DNA of 64,000 nucleotides from Anas platyrhynchos (Eukaryota; Chordata; Aves; Anseriformes; Anatidae), in contig NC_092588.1 in NCBI RefSeq assembly GCF_047663525.1, positions 143,614,001-143,678,000 on the forward strand, written 5' to 3'. A program made the position numbers and the translations under genes. The notes under the pieces are model-generated. The model worked only from the letters and a program-made list of their open reading frames with translations, made no database searches and was not told the origin of the DNA. Positions 1-12,407 of the stretch are shown here, piece after piece; position 1 is the stretch's first letter, and every line of letters begins with the position of its first letter.

Positions 1-861
1 GAGGAAAGAAAACCTTTCTTGCTTTGCTGTCAGCCCTCCGGTATGAGCAAGTAAAAGCTTTGTAGAGTGGTGAAATGTCCCTTCACCCTTACGGCATGGG
101 TACCGTGCCTCTAAAACCTCAGACATGCTATGGATCTTCAGCACAGGTAAATCTAACAGCCAGGCCAAAAGTATCTACCTGGTCCTCATATACTTGGTCA
201 GTATATTGATATTTTCCAATATTTTTGGAAAATAGGTAGTTTAAAAAGCTGGCATTGGTAAAAGGAGGTGTATTTTGCAAAGGTATTACTTTGGACAGCC
301 CCAAATACATCCCTGGGGGCCCAGAACATCAGGAGGGGATGCCTCCAGGGTCCCCTATTCTTTCTTGTTCATCAGCTGGTGGGATGCCTGCCAGCTTCGT
401 AAGCATTCAGGAGGTGCTCAGAGGTTGGAGGTTCAGCACCATTAATGAACGGAGGCTGAAGGGGGACAGGACACTTCCCAATTCTGGCTTTCAGGGACTT
501 TCTCCAGCCTTTCCCATCCCAGCTGGGCTCTGGGAGCAGCAGAAGATGCTGCGGGTCTGTGATTTTGGGGGTGGATTCAGGCTGCCTGGTCATGGAGAGG
601 CTCAGCACCCCTCTGCATGGGAGCAGCTGCCTCCATCCACAGCACCAAGCGCTCCCACAGCAACTAATTAGTGCTGCTGATTAGCACTGCCTTCCCATCA
701 CCAGACACGCTGCAGATCACCTTCCCATCAAGCCTCCGTTATCTCCAGGGCAGAAAAAGCCCTGGCAGTGAACGTGCCGTGCAGCATGCCCCGCGGGTCA
801 GCTAATCCTGCCCCTGCAGGACTGGAGTGAGGGCTGGGCCTCACGCAAGGGAACCTCGTGC

Positions 862-900
862 AAAAAACAAACAAACAAACAAACAAAAAACAAAAAAAAC
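862..900. repeat. AAAC/A-rich simple repeat
   Basis: About 39 bases made of repeated CAAA units followed by longer A runs. It is a short imperfect tetranucleotide microsatellite with no coding meaning. Confidence 0.85.
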
Positions 901-2709
901 CCCACAACTCTGTGAAAGGATCGATTTAGGGTTTTATTATCTACAGAGAGGTGCTTCTTGCTGGCTGATAGGCAACTCACCAGAGCTGCAGAAGCTTGGC
1001 TGCTGAGCCCCATGCCTGCAGGGACATCGCTCGCACTGCCTCTGCCACTCTTCCCTGCAGGAACCACTGGCGGGGCGCACAGAAGCAAATGTCCCAGCAG
1101 AAAACCAAAGGACAAGCTGTTTTAGTCTGGTTGAAATGGGAAAAGAAGGATAGTTACAGAACACGTGCTCCTGCCTCATCAGCCCGTCCTTTCACAGCTG
1201 GGGACAGGTATTCAGCTGACATCTCAGTGGGACACTGGGATGGGAGCAGCACCGCTGTACGTGTGGGCAGCTCATGCTTCTCCACCCCCCTGTGCCGTGC
1301 CCACCACCTCCAGCAGCGAAGAAATCTGCAAGCACCTTTTTAACTTTGGGATTTTGATTCCACTGGTGTCATATTTTCAAGCTTTTCTCCCCAGACGAGA
1401 GAGCTACGAACGTTTTCTTTAAATAAACACAGGCGTTTTCACAGAACCGCGTTCTTCCAGGAACCTTACAGCAAAGCCAGAGCCTGCTAGGGAGGTGTGA
1501 ACACAGGGTTCCCCGAGCATCGCAGTGCTGCCTCTTGGCACAGGAGGCACATTTTTGCAGGGGGTGGGAGCTCTCCTTCCTTTATAGAATTTGCACTCTG
1601 ATCCAGTTTGCTTCCTGGAGATGTAGCAGCCCCACGGCAGTTTTCTCAGAGCCTCAGGGGACTGCTGGTGGGAGCAGGGCACCGTGGCAGCACCGGGCTG
1701 CAGGAGATGGAGGAATAAAGCTGTAAAAAGAGCAGCGTCACTGCAGGGCCGGTGGGCAGCCCCCCACCAGATGAATGGCCTGAACGCTGCCGTGAATGAA
1801 GTTATTCTGCTGGGAAGCTCAGGCCCTTTCCTCGGGGTAGCAGAGTCAGGTGAATTAAGCTCAGGTCAGGAGCTGGTCTCTGAGGCATCGGCCCAACTAC
1901 AACCCACAGCGGGTATTAAAGCCAGTGATTCAACCACCCGTGTGTGTCTTTCTTTATCTGTAAAATGGAAAAGAATGAAGTATTACACTCAGAAAGCCTG
2001 AAAATCATGTTTGTGTGGCATAACAGGAAAGCAGTGCTAACGATCCACCTCGTGCCTGCAAGTATGCAGGAAATGAACATAAACAAAATGTTCTCTGGGC
2101 TTTGGTTGCAGAAATCCAGAATTTATTTTTGTCTTCAGATTGACACAGATAATGCTACGCTGCCTTTCTGAAGGGCCACTGAAGAGTAGAAGGGGCTCTG
2201 GGTGACTAATTCAGTTTTTTTCTGCCGTTTTGCTTAGCAGGCAGGTCTGAACTGGAGAAGAATGAGCGGGTCCACTCCCAGGCACCTTGACTGCCATGGG
2301 CCTTGGAGCTGGGCCACACGGATTCACCTCCCTGTGACATGTGGCACAACATGGGCTGGCACCGGGCATCATGAGGGCTAGGGCAGGTTGGGGGATTTCC
2401 AGCTGAATGGTCTTTCTGTTGTTGTTTCAGATTGGTTTGGTTTCCCATTTGAAAATGCCGGTTCATCAAAATGGGAATGTTCACAGGAGTGTGTTGATTT
2501 TGACAGGTTGCAGCAGCTGGGGGAGCTAAAAACCATTGGTTTTGCACCAGGAGGCTGCGTTTTCCTCCAAGCAGCCGTCCGAGGGCAGCCCGGACTCCTG
2601 GCAGAGCAGGCAGCACCTCTGCTCCCTCACAGCAGAGCTTTCCTGAGCTTTTGCTTACACCAGATTTTCCTAGGATGGAAGGTGCTTTTTTTTTCTTCTT
2701 CTTTTTTAT

Positions 2710-2779
2710 CTTTTTTTTTTTTTTTTTTCCCCTGCCTCAAATAAGAATTCTTGACCTTGAAAAAAAAAAAAAAAAAAAG
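2710..2779. repeat. Opposed poly-T and poly-A tracts
   Basis: A T tract of about 19 bases (about 2710-2728) is followed about 30 bases later by an A tract of about 19 bases (about 2760-2778). The two arms are complementary and could form a hairpin. The ORFs with poly-F or poly-K across it are translation artefacts. Confidence 0.8.
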
Positions 2780-5700
2780 CATTTTGTAGGCTCTCTGTCC
2801 TTTCTGGACTATCAACACACACAGCGATGAACTGGAATAGCCACTGTTGAACTGCTTTGCCAATGACCTGATTAACCGCTTGGCTTCTGAGCACTGCTAA
2901 CAAGAACAACCGTATCTGCTGCAAATTAGGGTGCAAAAGGAAAATAAAAATCGTAATGAGGTCCAGGACACAAACTCAACTAGTAGCAGGAAATGCTAAT
3001 TGGGCCCTAATTTCTGCTGTACACAACCTTTTCTGTCCTCCCCACAGCCACCTGAGGTGTCTCACTTGTCCTCGTGTGGCCGTGGATGAGGCTTTATTGC
3101 TTTTTGCTCCATGGTGATGCCGGGCAGGGCTGCTGCTGACCCCACTGTCACATCTCCCAGAGCCTGGGTGGATTCATTTCATTTGAGCTGCCAAATGGTT
3201 CCCAGAGGGTGTGAGCTTCAAACTGCTGCTGTCTCAGATTGGGAGAGATTAGCAAAAAACGAAGGACTCCTTATCCCAGCTGCTCCCTGGGTACAGCCCA
3301 ACATAACCTGATGCTGCTTTTTTTTTGCAAAGAGCTGAGATGTATTGCAAAGGGGGTGGTAAGGGAAGAGACCCAGACCTCTTGTCACTTTAAGAATAAA
3401 AGAGTATTTGCACTCAGTTTTTGCTCAGGGAAATGCTCCCACTCCTGTATCCATAAACCCTTTCATGCTGTGGGAAATTTCACTGCATCCTCATCACTGT
3501 CCCAGGAGACATCCCTGACTACACCGTGAATGGTAATTAAGCATGAAAACTTGCACTTGCCACATCCTACAAGGTGCTTGATATTTCAAAAATATCACCC
3601 CATCAGCCCTATAGGTTGTATCCCTGAAGGATGGAGCCAGGAGCTCATCTGCCAGCCTCTGTGGTATTTTTCTTAATTTTGTCATGCTTGATTGGGAGTT
3701 TTGGTGGGAAAGGTTGCAGTGAGCAATTCGGTCTCAGCGTAAATCTGAGTCTGATTATCAGAACTTTGCCAAAAATAGCCTTGTTTTTCTCCACACAGCG
3801 AGTGACCCACATCGACAGTGTGAGGCTTGTTTTCTCTGGAATAGCAGCAGGTAGTTTTGAATGAGTTTTGATTTCCTAGGGACACTGTATAATTTGAGTG
3901 CAACTCCCTTTACAGCCTTGCTTGTGAGTGAGTTTCTGTGGCTCTAAGGAGCAGTTCCAGCATCTGGGAAGTCATATGCTAAATACCAGTTTCAGAAAAA
4001 AAAATCAAGCAGAGTTAATGTAGCCATAAAATTGAGGAAAGTTCAGCTTACTCCAACCTTAAGGTCTGTTTCATTATATTTCCTGGTGTTTTGCTCCTGC
4101 TGATGTTCACTCTAGACAGAGCATGCTCATCCTTATTCATCTTCATCATTAAAGACCTGAAGAGGGTTTACGGTGCATTTCCCAGAAAAACTGCCCTCTA
4201 ATCGTCCAAGTGAATGAAGCAGAAATAGTCAGAAACACCCAGCATCTTACAAGAAAAACAGACTAAAGTGGGTCAAAGAGAAATCTCACATGATATTTCA
4301 TTTCCCCTTTCAGTGCCCATTTCTCTGTGCAGTTTGCTTCTTTAATTCTGATTCCTTTTACTTAGTGGTGTGCACTGGTGTAGCAGAAGCAGCACCAAAG
4401 CTCCATGCCCCACTGTGCCGGAGGGACCCCTAAATACAAGGGAGTTTCACCACAGGGATCTCATGGTTGGTGTAGCAAAGCCAGGGTAAGGATGCTGAGG
4501 AAAGATGGTTTCTTTCAACATACAGATGGGGATGGAGGCAGAGAGGTGTGGGCGTGAAGTTTCTCAAGAAGTCGGTGCTGCCAAGCAAGAGCAGTTCTCA
4601 GAAGAGCTGAGCTCCCCTCTAGTCAGTAAAGTAATGGGCAAATTCTTCCAAAGAACTCCGGACAAGGGGAAATGAGCTCTTCTGGGGATCTTGCCTTATA
4701 TAGTTATTGTAGCAGCTTGGCTTTGGTGCCAAGTGTATGAAAATCCATCACAGAGTGACTTGCCAGAGTGATACAGCAAGCCTGCAACGTGTCTGGGGGA
4801 TCCGGTCCTGCTCTCCCAGTCAGAGGACGTTGTTCAGGCCTCCGGCTCGTCTGGGAAGCACAGGGCCTGGCCTCGGCTTTGCTGCCTTGCTTCACCCAGA
4901 ACTGCTCGTGGCAGACTGTGTGATGCCCCAGGAGCATTTCTGCATCCCCTGGGGAGCTGCAGCAAGGACCTGAGCCCTGTGCAGGGCCATGTCCCTGCCT
5001 GGCCTGGCTGTGGGGACGCTGGGGCAGCCCCACCTTACCCAGGGCATCCTCAGCAATGCTCAGGGCCTGGGGCTCAGCAGCACTGTAGCTCTGCCATGCA
5101 CAACATGCAGGCTCGGGGAATGCCCATCAGCAGGTTGTTGAAGCATCCTTCACGGAGCCTTACAGTGTCATCTGCCAGGCAAATTTTGTTGTAAAAAAAT
5201 AAAAGATGCAACCCAAATGCTGCTTCACAAGCAGTGCGAGGGGAAAGGGCTGGTGTGGTGCTAGGCCTTCCACGTTTTCACGACCTGCCTTGTTATTCAC
5301 TAGGGTCTTCAGCTCAGTGTTTCCTTCAGACAGGACTTCATGCTGCAGCCTGGGCAACCATTTGGCTAATTGAAATGATTACAGCCTAAAGGCAAGGCGT
5401 GTAAACGGAGGCCTTCTTAGAGATTCAGGCTGCAATTCTGGATGTGCTATAAAGAGACTAATCCTAAACATCCCATCTACCTGGAGGCCTCCTCCTTGCT
5501 GAAAGCACCAAGAACCATGAAACAGCTGAGCCAAAAGCCACAGGGCAGGGCCAGGCCATGCGAGGAGTGTGCCAGGAGGGCCCAGCGGGCACTGAGGGAC
5601 CAGCCATGGGGGCTCGAGGCACCCAGGCTGAGCCTGGTCCCTGCCATTGAGCTAGGATGTAGAGTGGGTGAGAGATGTTGGTTCAAGCAAGATGGAAGAG

Positions 5701-8700
5701 AAAACTGCAGCAATTACAGCACAGGAGATGAACGGCCGGGTTTGGGCACATCCCGTGTCAGATGTGCCCTCGCTGTCATCATCATCAGCTACTCCTTTCC
5801 CCAGGGAGCAGCCGCTGGGTCCCTGCCAGGGGCTGGCTCTCCGTGCAGCAAGGAAAACCTGCTGCTGTATTTCGGCATGGTCCTTCCCCATTGTCTTTGC
5901 CTCCCAGGGAGAGTCTCCCTCACTGTGTGACTCTCAGTTTGCTTTCATGTGGAGGAATAAAGTGTAACAAGCTGACGGCACCTTCTAGCAGCACAGCTCA
6001 TTTCATGGTCCTTGGTGCAAGAGGTCCCTGTGTTCCTGCCATCAGAGGTGTGAGAGGAAAGAAGACATGCTGTTACTACCTCCTGACAACCCTCACGCTC
6101 TGCCTGAATGTAATTTTCTCAGCTCTGCTAACAGAGCTCTGCTACCTCTGTTTTCCTCATCAGCCTCTATTTCCAGGACCTCAGAGGTTCCCACTCCAAA
6201 ATCCTTTCCCCTCAGCCTGCTGTTCCTTCATTTTCTCCACAGCGTGCCCTGAAACCTCTAGCTGAACAAGGGCCTGTTCACTCCTCTCTCATTGAATGTG
6301 CTTCAACCAAGGCCTTTAGCCCATCACCTTGCAGCTGGACAAGGCATCGCTGCTGCAGCAGTGCCTACAGCCCTTGTCCATGCCGTTAGGGAGTTCAGAA
6401 AAGAGCATGAGAGGTCTTGAACTGCTATGGTTTGGCTTGTTCCTTTCTGGTCCTTGACAAGAGTGCTGTAGTGATTTCTTCTGCATCTACCGAGCAGCTC
6501 ATGTGGGGTATGGGACCGGGCTTGAACAGGTATTGCAAAGCAAAGCAGGAGCTGACATTCGTAAAACTGCCTGCTGCAGTCAAAATGACTTCGGTTTGGG
6601 TATCATTGGGTAATACAGCTTTAAAGACATGCAAACCTGAATGCAAAAATGTGAATCCTTTGTTAATGTAAAGAAACCCCTTAATCTTATAAATCAGGAC
6701 TCAGCTGCCTTGATTGTCTATTCTGAATGTCACACCAAGTAATCTTCGTTTCCACACTAAGGATGGGTGTAAAAGCATTGCAGGAGATGTAAAGAACTCC
6801 TGCAGCAGCAGAGCTTTCTAATAAGGTAAGTTCTCCAAGGCAGAAATTCCACTTCATAGCAGTCACATAACTCGCACGAGTGATCCCTGCTGATGGATGA
6901 GCCTGCCAATTGAGATTTAATATGCCCATGGGCCTCAGAAGGCACCTCTAAATGAGTATGCCTGCAGCAGCAGCAATCACATTTGCCCGTCGGAGGGGAC
7001 TGGGGATGAGGATAACCTTTCCTGAGTGGAAGGTCCACTGGCTGGGCACTGCTGCTGGCACCTCTCTATTGCTGAGCAAAGCTGGCTCTTCTCTAGGCGT
7101 GTTTTCAGGGCTGCCCCCACTGAAGTTTAGCTGTCTGTGGAACCTGGTTTTCAGCTTTCTCACCCTAAAGCTGCTTACAGGAAACGCGTGTTCTTCCTTC
7201 CGAGATCCATGTGGGTCGTTTCATCACATCTTTGCCTGCCACCTGCCATACTCACCAGCAAACTATAAATGGCTGGGTGATGGGCTGTAGAATAGGGACA
7301 GATAGACAGAAGGGCTTTTTTTTAAGAAAGCTTAAATAAGTCATAGTCAGATCATAATGCGTCTTTTCTAATATTGTAATAATATACTTCTAGACAGCCA
7401 GGAAATTTCCAATCATGATCTATTGACTGAAATCCTCACACCCCAGAAACTGACCTTACTGTGCTCTTGTAATGCTGCCCTCGCCCATGTGGGTCCCAGA
7501 TTTTCTCCCAAAACGCTTCACCCTGCCAGGAGGTGAGCTATTCTGTGGCACCTGCCTAGTAAGTCATTTCAAAAGTATTTGGCCTTCTAGGCATGCTGGA
7601 GAAAGCATGCTTCCCAGCTCCTTCTAGGCATGTGGGGAGATAGTGGGAGCCCCCCAGCAGCTGAATGATTTAGGCTTCATCACCTTTGCAAGCAGGGTTT
7701 TCTTTTACAAAGGAAACTCCTGAACTGAAGCCCATACCTGCTCTGGGGAAGCTTTGAAGCACCACCAAAGGCAGGCATCCTGGTTGTGGTGTGAAAGGGA
7801 GGAGTGCTAGGGATACACCCAAGTGAGAAGCACGATACACATCCAAGCATCCAGGGAGAAGAGCAAGTTTATTGTCTTTATTTCCTTTACATTTGTTAAT
7901 TTAGCCAAAAGAATTTAATAAGCACTAAAATCTCCCACCCTACTCCGAGTGAGCCTTATGCCAAGGCAGCCCTGGGCACCACCAGAGGACCTTTCAGGGG
8001 ACTTCTGTGGGGCTCCCCAGGCCTGAAGATGACCGCAGCTTTCCTTACCAAGTGCTGGGCACAGCTCACCGCCTCCGCTGGAATCCCTGTAGGTCCCTGG
8101 CACGGCTCAGGAGCTCACATCTGGTCCTTGGTGGCTCACACATTTAATCCTTTGCCCAGGACACCAGAGCAGTGACCATCCTAACCCCAAGCTGGGGACC
8201 AGCACCCTACTGCCATAAGCTGGGTGATGAAGGGTGAGACCTGCTGCCTTTGGAGAGGGGAAGCCATGCACACAGGGGGTCAGGGCCTCAGTCCCCCAAA
8301 CCACACACCTGCCTGCCTTATCTTGGGCTTGCAGCTGAGCTTCACACACCTCATTGAGTGGGAAATGCCTCAATGTAATCCTCTGGGTTAACCTGCACTT
8401 ACTGCGAGCTTGTTCTCTTTGTCACGTCACTAGTTCCTTTTTTTAATTCACCATCAGGTCGTGATTGACATAATTTTAGAACAGCGTCATGCTTAAGAAT
8501 GAATGTAATTCAAGAGTTAGCAGCTTAAAATCACTTTTTGATTTTTTTTTTTTTAATTCCTTTTTTTAGCAACCGTCACCATTGTGTCTTTTGGTACTTG
8601 CTTCTGGGAGGAGCTGGTTCAGGGCCGCAGCTCCTCCGTGCTTTGATTAAAGAAAACGTTTGCTTTATTTTGCAACAGAAGCAAGCACCAGATGTCAAAA

Positions 8701-9240
8701 CTACAGAGCTGAAGTGTGAAAATGTGTCCTGCTACCATTCCCAGTGGGCTTTTTTCCCAAAAGCTTGTGTTTTCTAGATCAATCTTACAGTTTTGTGTGA
8801 TCTTCACTTAAGATTTTTTTTTTAGCTGGGTGGATTGGCAACATCACTTCTAGAAGCAGCTTCCAAATTCAAAAGAAAGAGAAACTTTAGGAGATGTCAG
8901 GTGAGACCCACTGCCTGCAGGACTCGGCCTGGTGGGGTCATGGTGCAGAAATACCCAGCGGTGTGCAGAGGACATGGAAAGGGGAGGTTCCTCTTGGACT
9001 GGGAAATGTTTGTTGGCATTTGCTGTTAGGGTTGGATGAAGCAGCTCTAGGAAACTACGTGGAGCCGACTTGGCTTTGGAGGCAGCGGGCACGCTTGTGG
9101 CCTGCTCTGCAGCCGGAGCAGCAGGCCCGACCTGCCTTCAGGCGTGTGGGGAAAATAAAACACCAAGTTTCATCAATAGGCAGGTGTTTGACTTCCAAAC
9201 TGCTGTGTCAGGGCCAAAATCTGGCACAGGTTTCAGACAT

Positions 9241-9272
9241 CCCCCCCCCCCCCCTTTTTTTTTTAAAAAAAA
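9241..9272. repeat. Consecutive C, T and A homopolymers
   Basis: A run of about 14 C is followed directly by about 10 T and then about 9 A, all within 35 bases. Such stacked homopolymers are prone to length error in sequencing, so exact lengths are uncertain. Confidence 0.8.
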
Positions 9273-9577
9273 ATACACAGACTTGAACAAAACAGTCAAA
9301 TCCGGGGCCAATTCATCGACTTATTTGGAAGGTGAAAGGAAGCTGACATTGAACCCACTGCTAAAAAGCAGCAGCAGTTTGGAAAGGCGACATTTCTTGC
9401 CTTGACATTTGTAGAAATGAAAGTCTTTGTTTTCTTTATGTTTGTTTTTAATGCGCTGTTTCTTTGTAAATTAAGTACAGTCTGGCCTAAGAGATAAATT
9501 AGAAATGAAACCACATGTTAAGATCAAATGCTTTCACTAGATTCAAAATTATTTTTGCTTTTTTCCCTCCCACTCTT

Positions 9578-9600
9578 TTTTTTTTTTTTTTTTTTTTTTT
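9578..9600. repeat. Poly-T tract
   Basis: More than 20 consecutive T. It could be the A-tail of a minus-strand retroposed sequence, but no recognisable retroposon body is attached on the 5' side, so I call it only a homopolymer. Confidence 0.75.
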
Positions 9601-12385
9601 GAGTTTCTGTGGAAAAAATGGGCTCTTTTCAGGTCAACCTGCAGAGCAACTTCTGTTGGCCTCTCTTCCTCCCACTGTTTCCTATCTCGCCAGCTAAGCA
9701 AAAATGGAAAATGTATTCCTCTGCAGCACAGAAACGTCCTTTGTGCAAGCAAAACTCCTCTCTCCAAGTGGAGCACGAAGCACAAGAAAAGGAGAAGTGC
9801 CATTTTCTTCCCCCGGGGCTCTCCAGCGACTTGCAGTGTCCATGCTGACATACGTGGCCTGGTGGCTGGCACACCTGCCCTGACTTGTCTGGTGACTGAT
9901 ATACCAGTACCTCTGCAAACTGGGAGGCATTGGTGCTTCCCCAGGAGGGCTGTAACACTTGGCCCTGCCCTGGGAGCAGTGCTTGTGCCTGCTGTCCTGG
10001 TGGGGACCCACGTGAGGACAAGGTGTGACCTGTAGATTCGAGTGGCCAGCAGGGATGATCTGATGGCAGTCACAGTGATGCTGAGGAGAGATCCCAGTCA
10101 CCTCCCTGCTCCCAGGGCCAAAATAACAAGCTCCCAGAGCCGGGCTGGGCCAGGCACTGTGGAGACCTCAGGGAGCTCAGCTTTATCTCTGAGAAGCAGC
10201 TCGGTGTCCCCAGAGGTGGCACTCGTCCTGCAGCAGGAGAATCAAGCAGGTGCCCCAATCCTTCCCGACAGACAAACCCACTCTCGCCCATGCTGCTCAT
10301 TGAAGATGCTGGGCCCATAAATCGGGGTGGGCTCTCCTGAGGCCAGTGGAGTCATCACCCTGGGGGCAGGGTGCTGGCTGAGAGGTGCAGGACAGCTTCC
10401 AGCTCCCCCCCACACCGGGGCGGGATGCGTGCCTGCGGTTTTCAGATGGGCTGATTATGTCTGCAAAGCACTTGGGAACGCTTTGGGATGAAAAGCATTA
10501 TGTAAGGGTAAGGCGATGTTATTTATAGAGCCAGGTTTTATTTAAAATGGAATTAAACTCAGGCTCATGAAGCCTCTGTTGTCAACGACAAATTGGAACT
10601 TGTCCTCCTTTCCTCTAGCATTTTGCATCCAAATTATTCTCCTTCCTCAGTTCAGCCTGAACTTTTAAGGGTGTGCTTTATTCACAAAACATACCCCTCT
10701 GGCAGTTATTACATCTATGTTCCTAAGCCATCAGCTGGGAGGTGGACCTGGGAGCCTGGACTGTGGCTGTGCCGTGCAGTGACAGCAGCTGCAGCACCAA
10801 AGTGTCACACAACAGGAAATGAAGGCAGGTTTTGAGCTGGATTAAAAAAAATAATAATCAAAACCACCCAACCAGTTTCCTGGGGACAATATCTTGCCTG
10901 TGTTTGACAATCTCTGTAGTAATATGTGAGCTGCAGGGAGGCTATCAGGCTTGCAGCCCACCTGGAGATGGCACTTCTTCAGCGTGCTAATACCGGTGTT
11001 CTCGTACAGCTACAGACATGATGGCCTTTTCAGATATTGCCTTTTTACCTTAAACAGCTTTATTTGTTTGTTTTTGTTGATGTTGTTTGAAAGACTATAT
11101 TAAAATCCCCCAAAGTTGTACTTCTCACAAGCCACGAAAATCCATTTGTGCTGATGTCTGATGAAATCCACGCTAACAGGTGCTGGGAATACAGTTTTAC
11201 GAGGCACAGCACCTTACAGAGGTCGGTCTGCACAGTTCATCTGCTGTCTCCCACTTGTCTCAGTATCTAGCATGAAATTCCACACATGCCTTTTATTTAG
11301 GAAAGAACACAAAAGTCTGTTATCTTATTCCTCTGGAATTTTCCGCAGTTATTTAACATGTTAGTTTAGGCATAATTGGTGAGTGGGCTCTTGAAATTTA
11401 TATCTTAGCAGCACTTATTTACATCAGGCTTAAAGTAGTCCGTTTCAGCCGAGGTAGATGTGAAGCATTAGATTGCAAACGTACCTAATCCATCTCTCCT
11501 CCCCCACGACCAGAAATCCTGTGGTTAAAATAACACAGCCTCTATTCAGAGCACAAACTTAGAGCTGCTAGCGGGAGCAGGCTCGGGATTTAGACAACTC
11601 TCCGCAGATGAAGCTGTTGAAGGGTCTCTCCCGGGTTTGTTTCCCATCCTACTTCTGATCCATGCGAGGAAGGCAGGGGCTCTCCTGCGTCCGAGCAAGG
11701 TAAAGATTTTCTGCGTTCTGTGTGCGTCTGAGTGTGTACGTAAAGGAGCCAGTAAATGTGCCTGTAAAAATGCAAATGTGGCTGTGCAAATGTTGCTGCT
11801 TACATAGCGAGAAGCGTTTGGGAAATGGCTTCACAATCTTTAACTGTTAATCTGCTCTGGAGGCTGCTCCCATACAGCAGAGCGAGGATGAAATGATAAT
11901 CTGCCACGGCGGGGCTAGCAGCAGCAATTCCCCGCCGCACGGTAGAGAGGCTGAATGTGTGGGGAAGGCAGCAAATAACACAAGCGGGCACCCCTGTGGT
12001 CCGGGCAGCCTGCAGCACAGCAGGCGTGGGGCTGACCCCCGGGTGCAGCCCCTCGAGGGGGGCTCCACGCAGTTGACAGCGCAGTGCCGGAGGGGGCAGC
12101 GGGTTTGGGAGCAGGGGATGTGCTGAGGCTCCTATGGCAGCGACAGCACAGGGCGCTCAGAAGTGTTGGGATGCTGCATGCCGGATAACTGGCTGCTTTT
12201 ATTTGCTCTTACTGCTTTCCGAGTCCCAGGGGATGTAGGAAAGCATCACCTTGAGCGAGGCAGGGTGCTTCCTCACAGCCCTTTGGGGTGCACCTCCTGC
12301 CTGCCACAGCTGCCCTCCCCTGGTCCCCGCTGTCCCAAAGCTCTGCCAGCCTGGCAGCACGCACCCAACTCCTCTGCTGCTCCAG

Positions 12386-12407
12386 AGGGAGGAGGAGGAG
12401 GAGGATG
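12386..12407. repeat. Short GGA trinucleotide tract
   Basis: About seven GGA/GAG units in a moderately GC-rich stretch (roughly 12.2-12.6 kb). It translates as a glutamate run in one frame, but no gene context was found. Confidence 0.7.

Noticed and set aside
255..671. A 138-codon + strand ORF at the left edge
   Set aside because: No family resemblance and no conserved motif; Pro/Gly/Ser-rich chance translation.
9549..10073. A 174-codon minus-strand ORF
   Set aside because: It ends in a poly-lysine stretch from the T-run at 9578, and the rest has no family resemblance.
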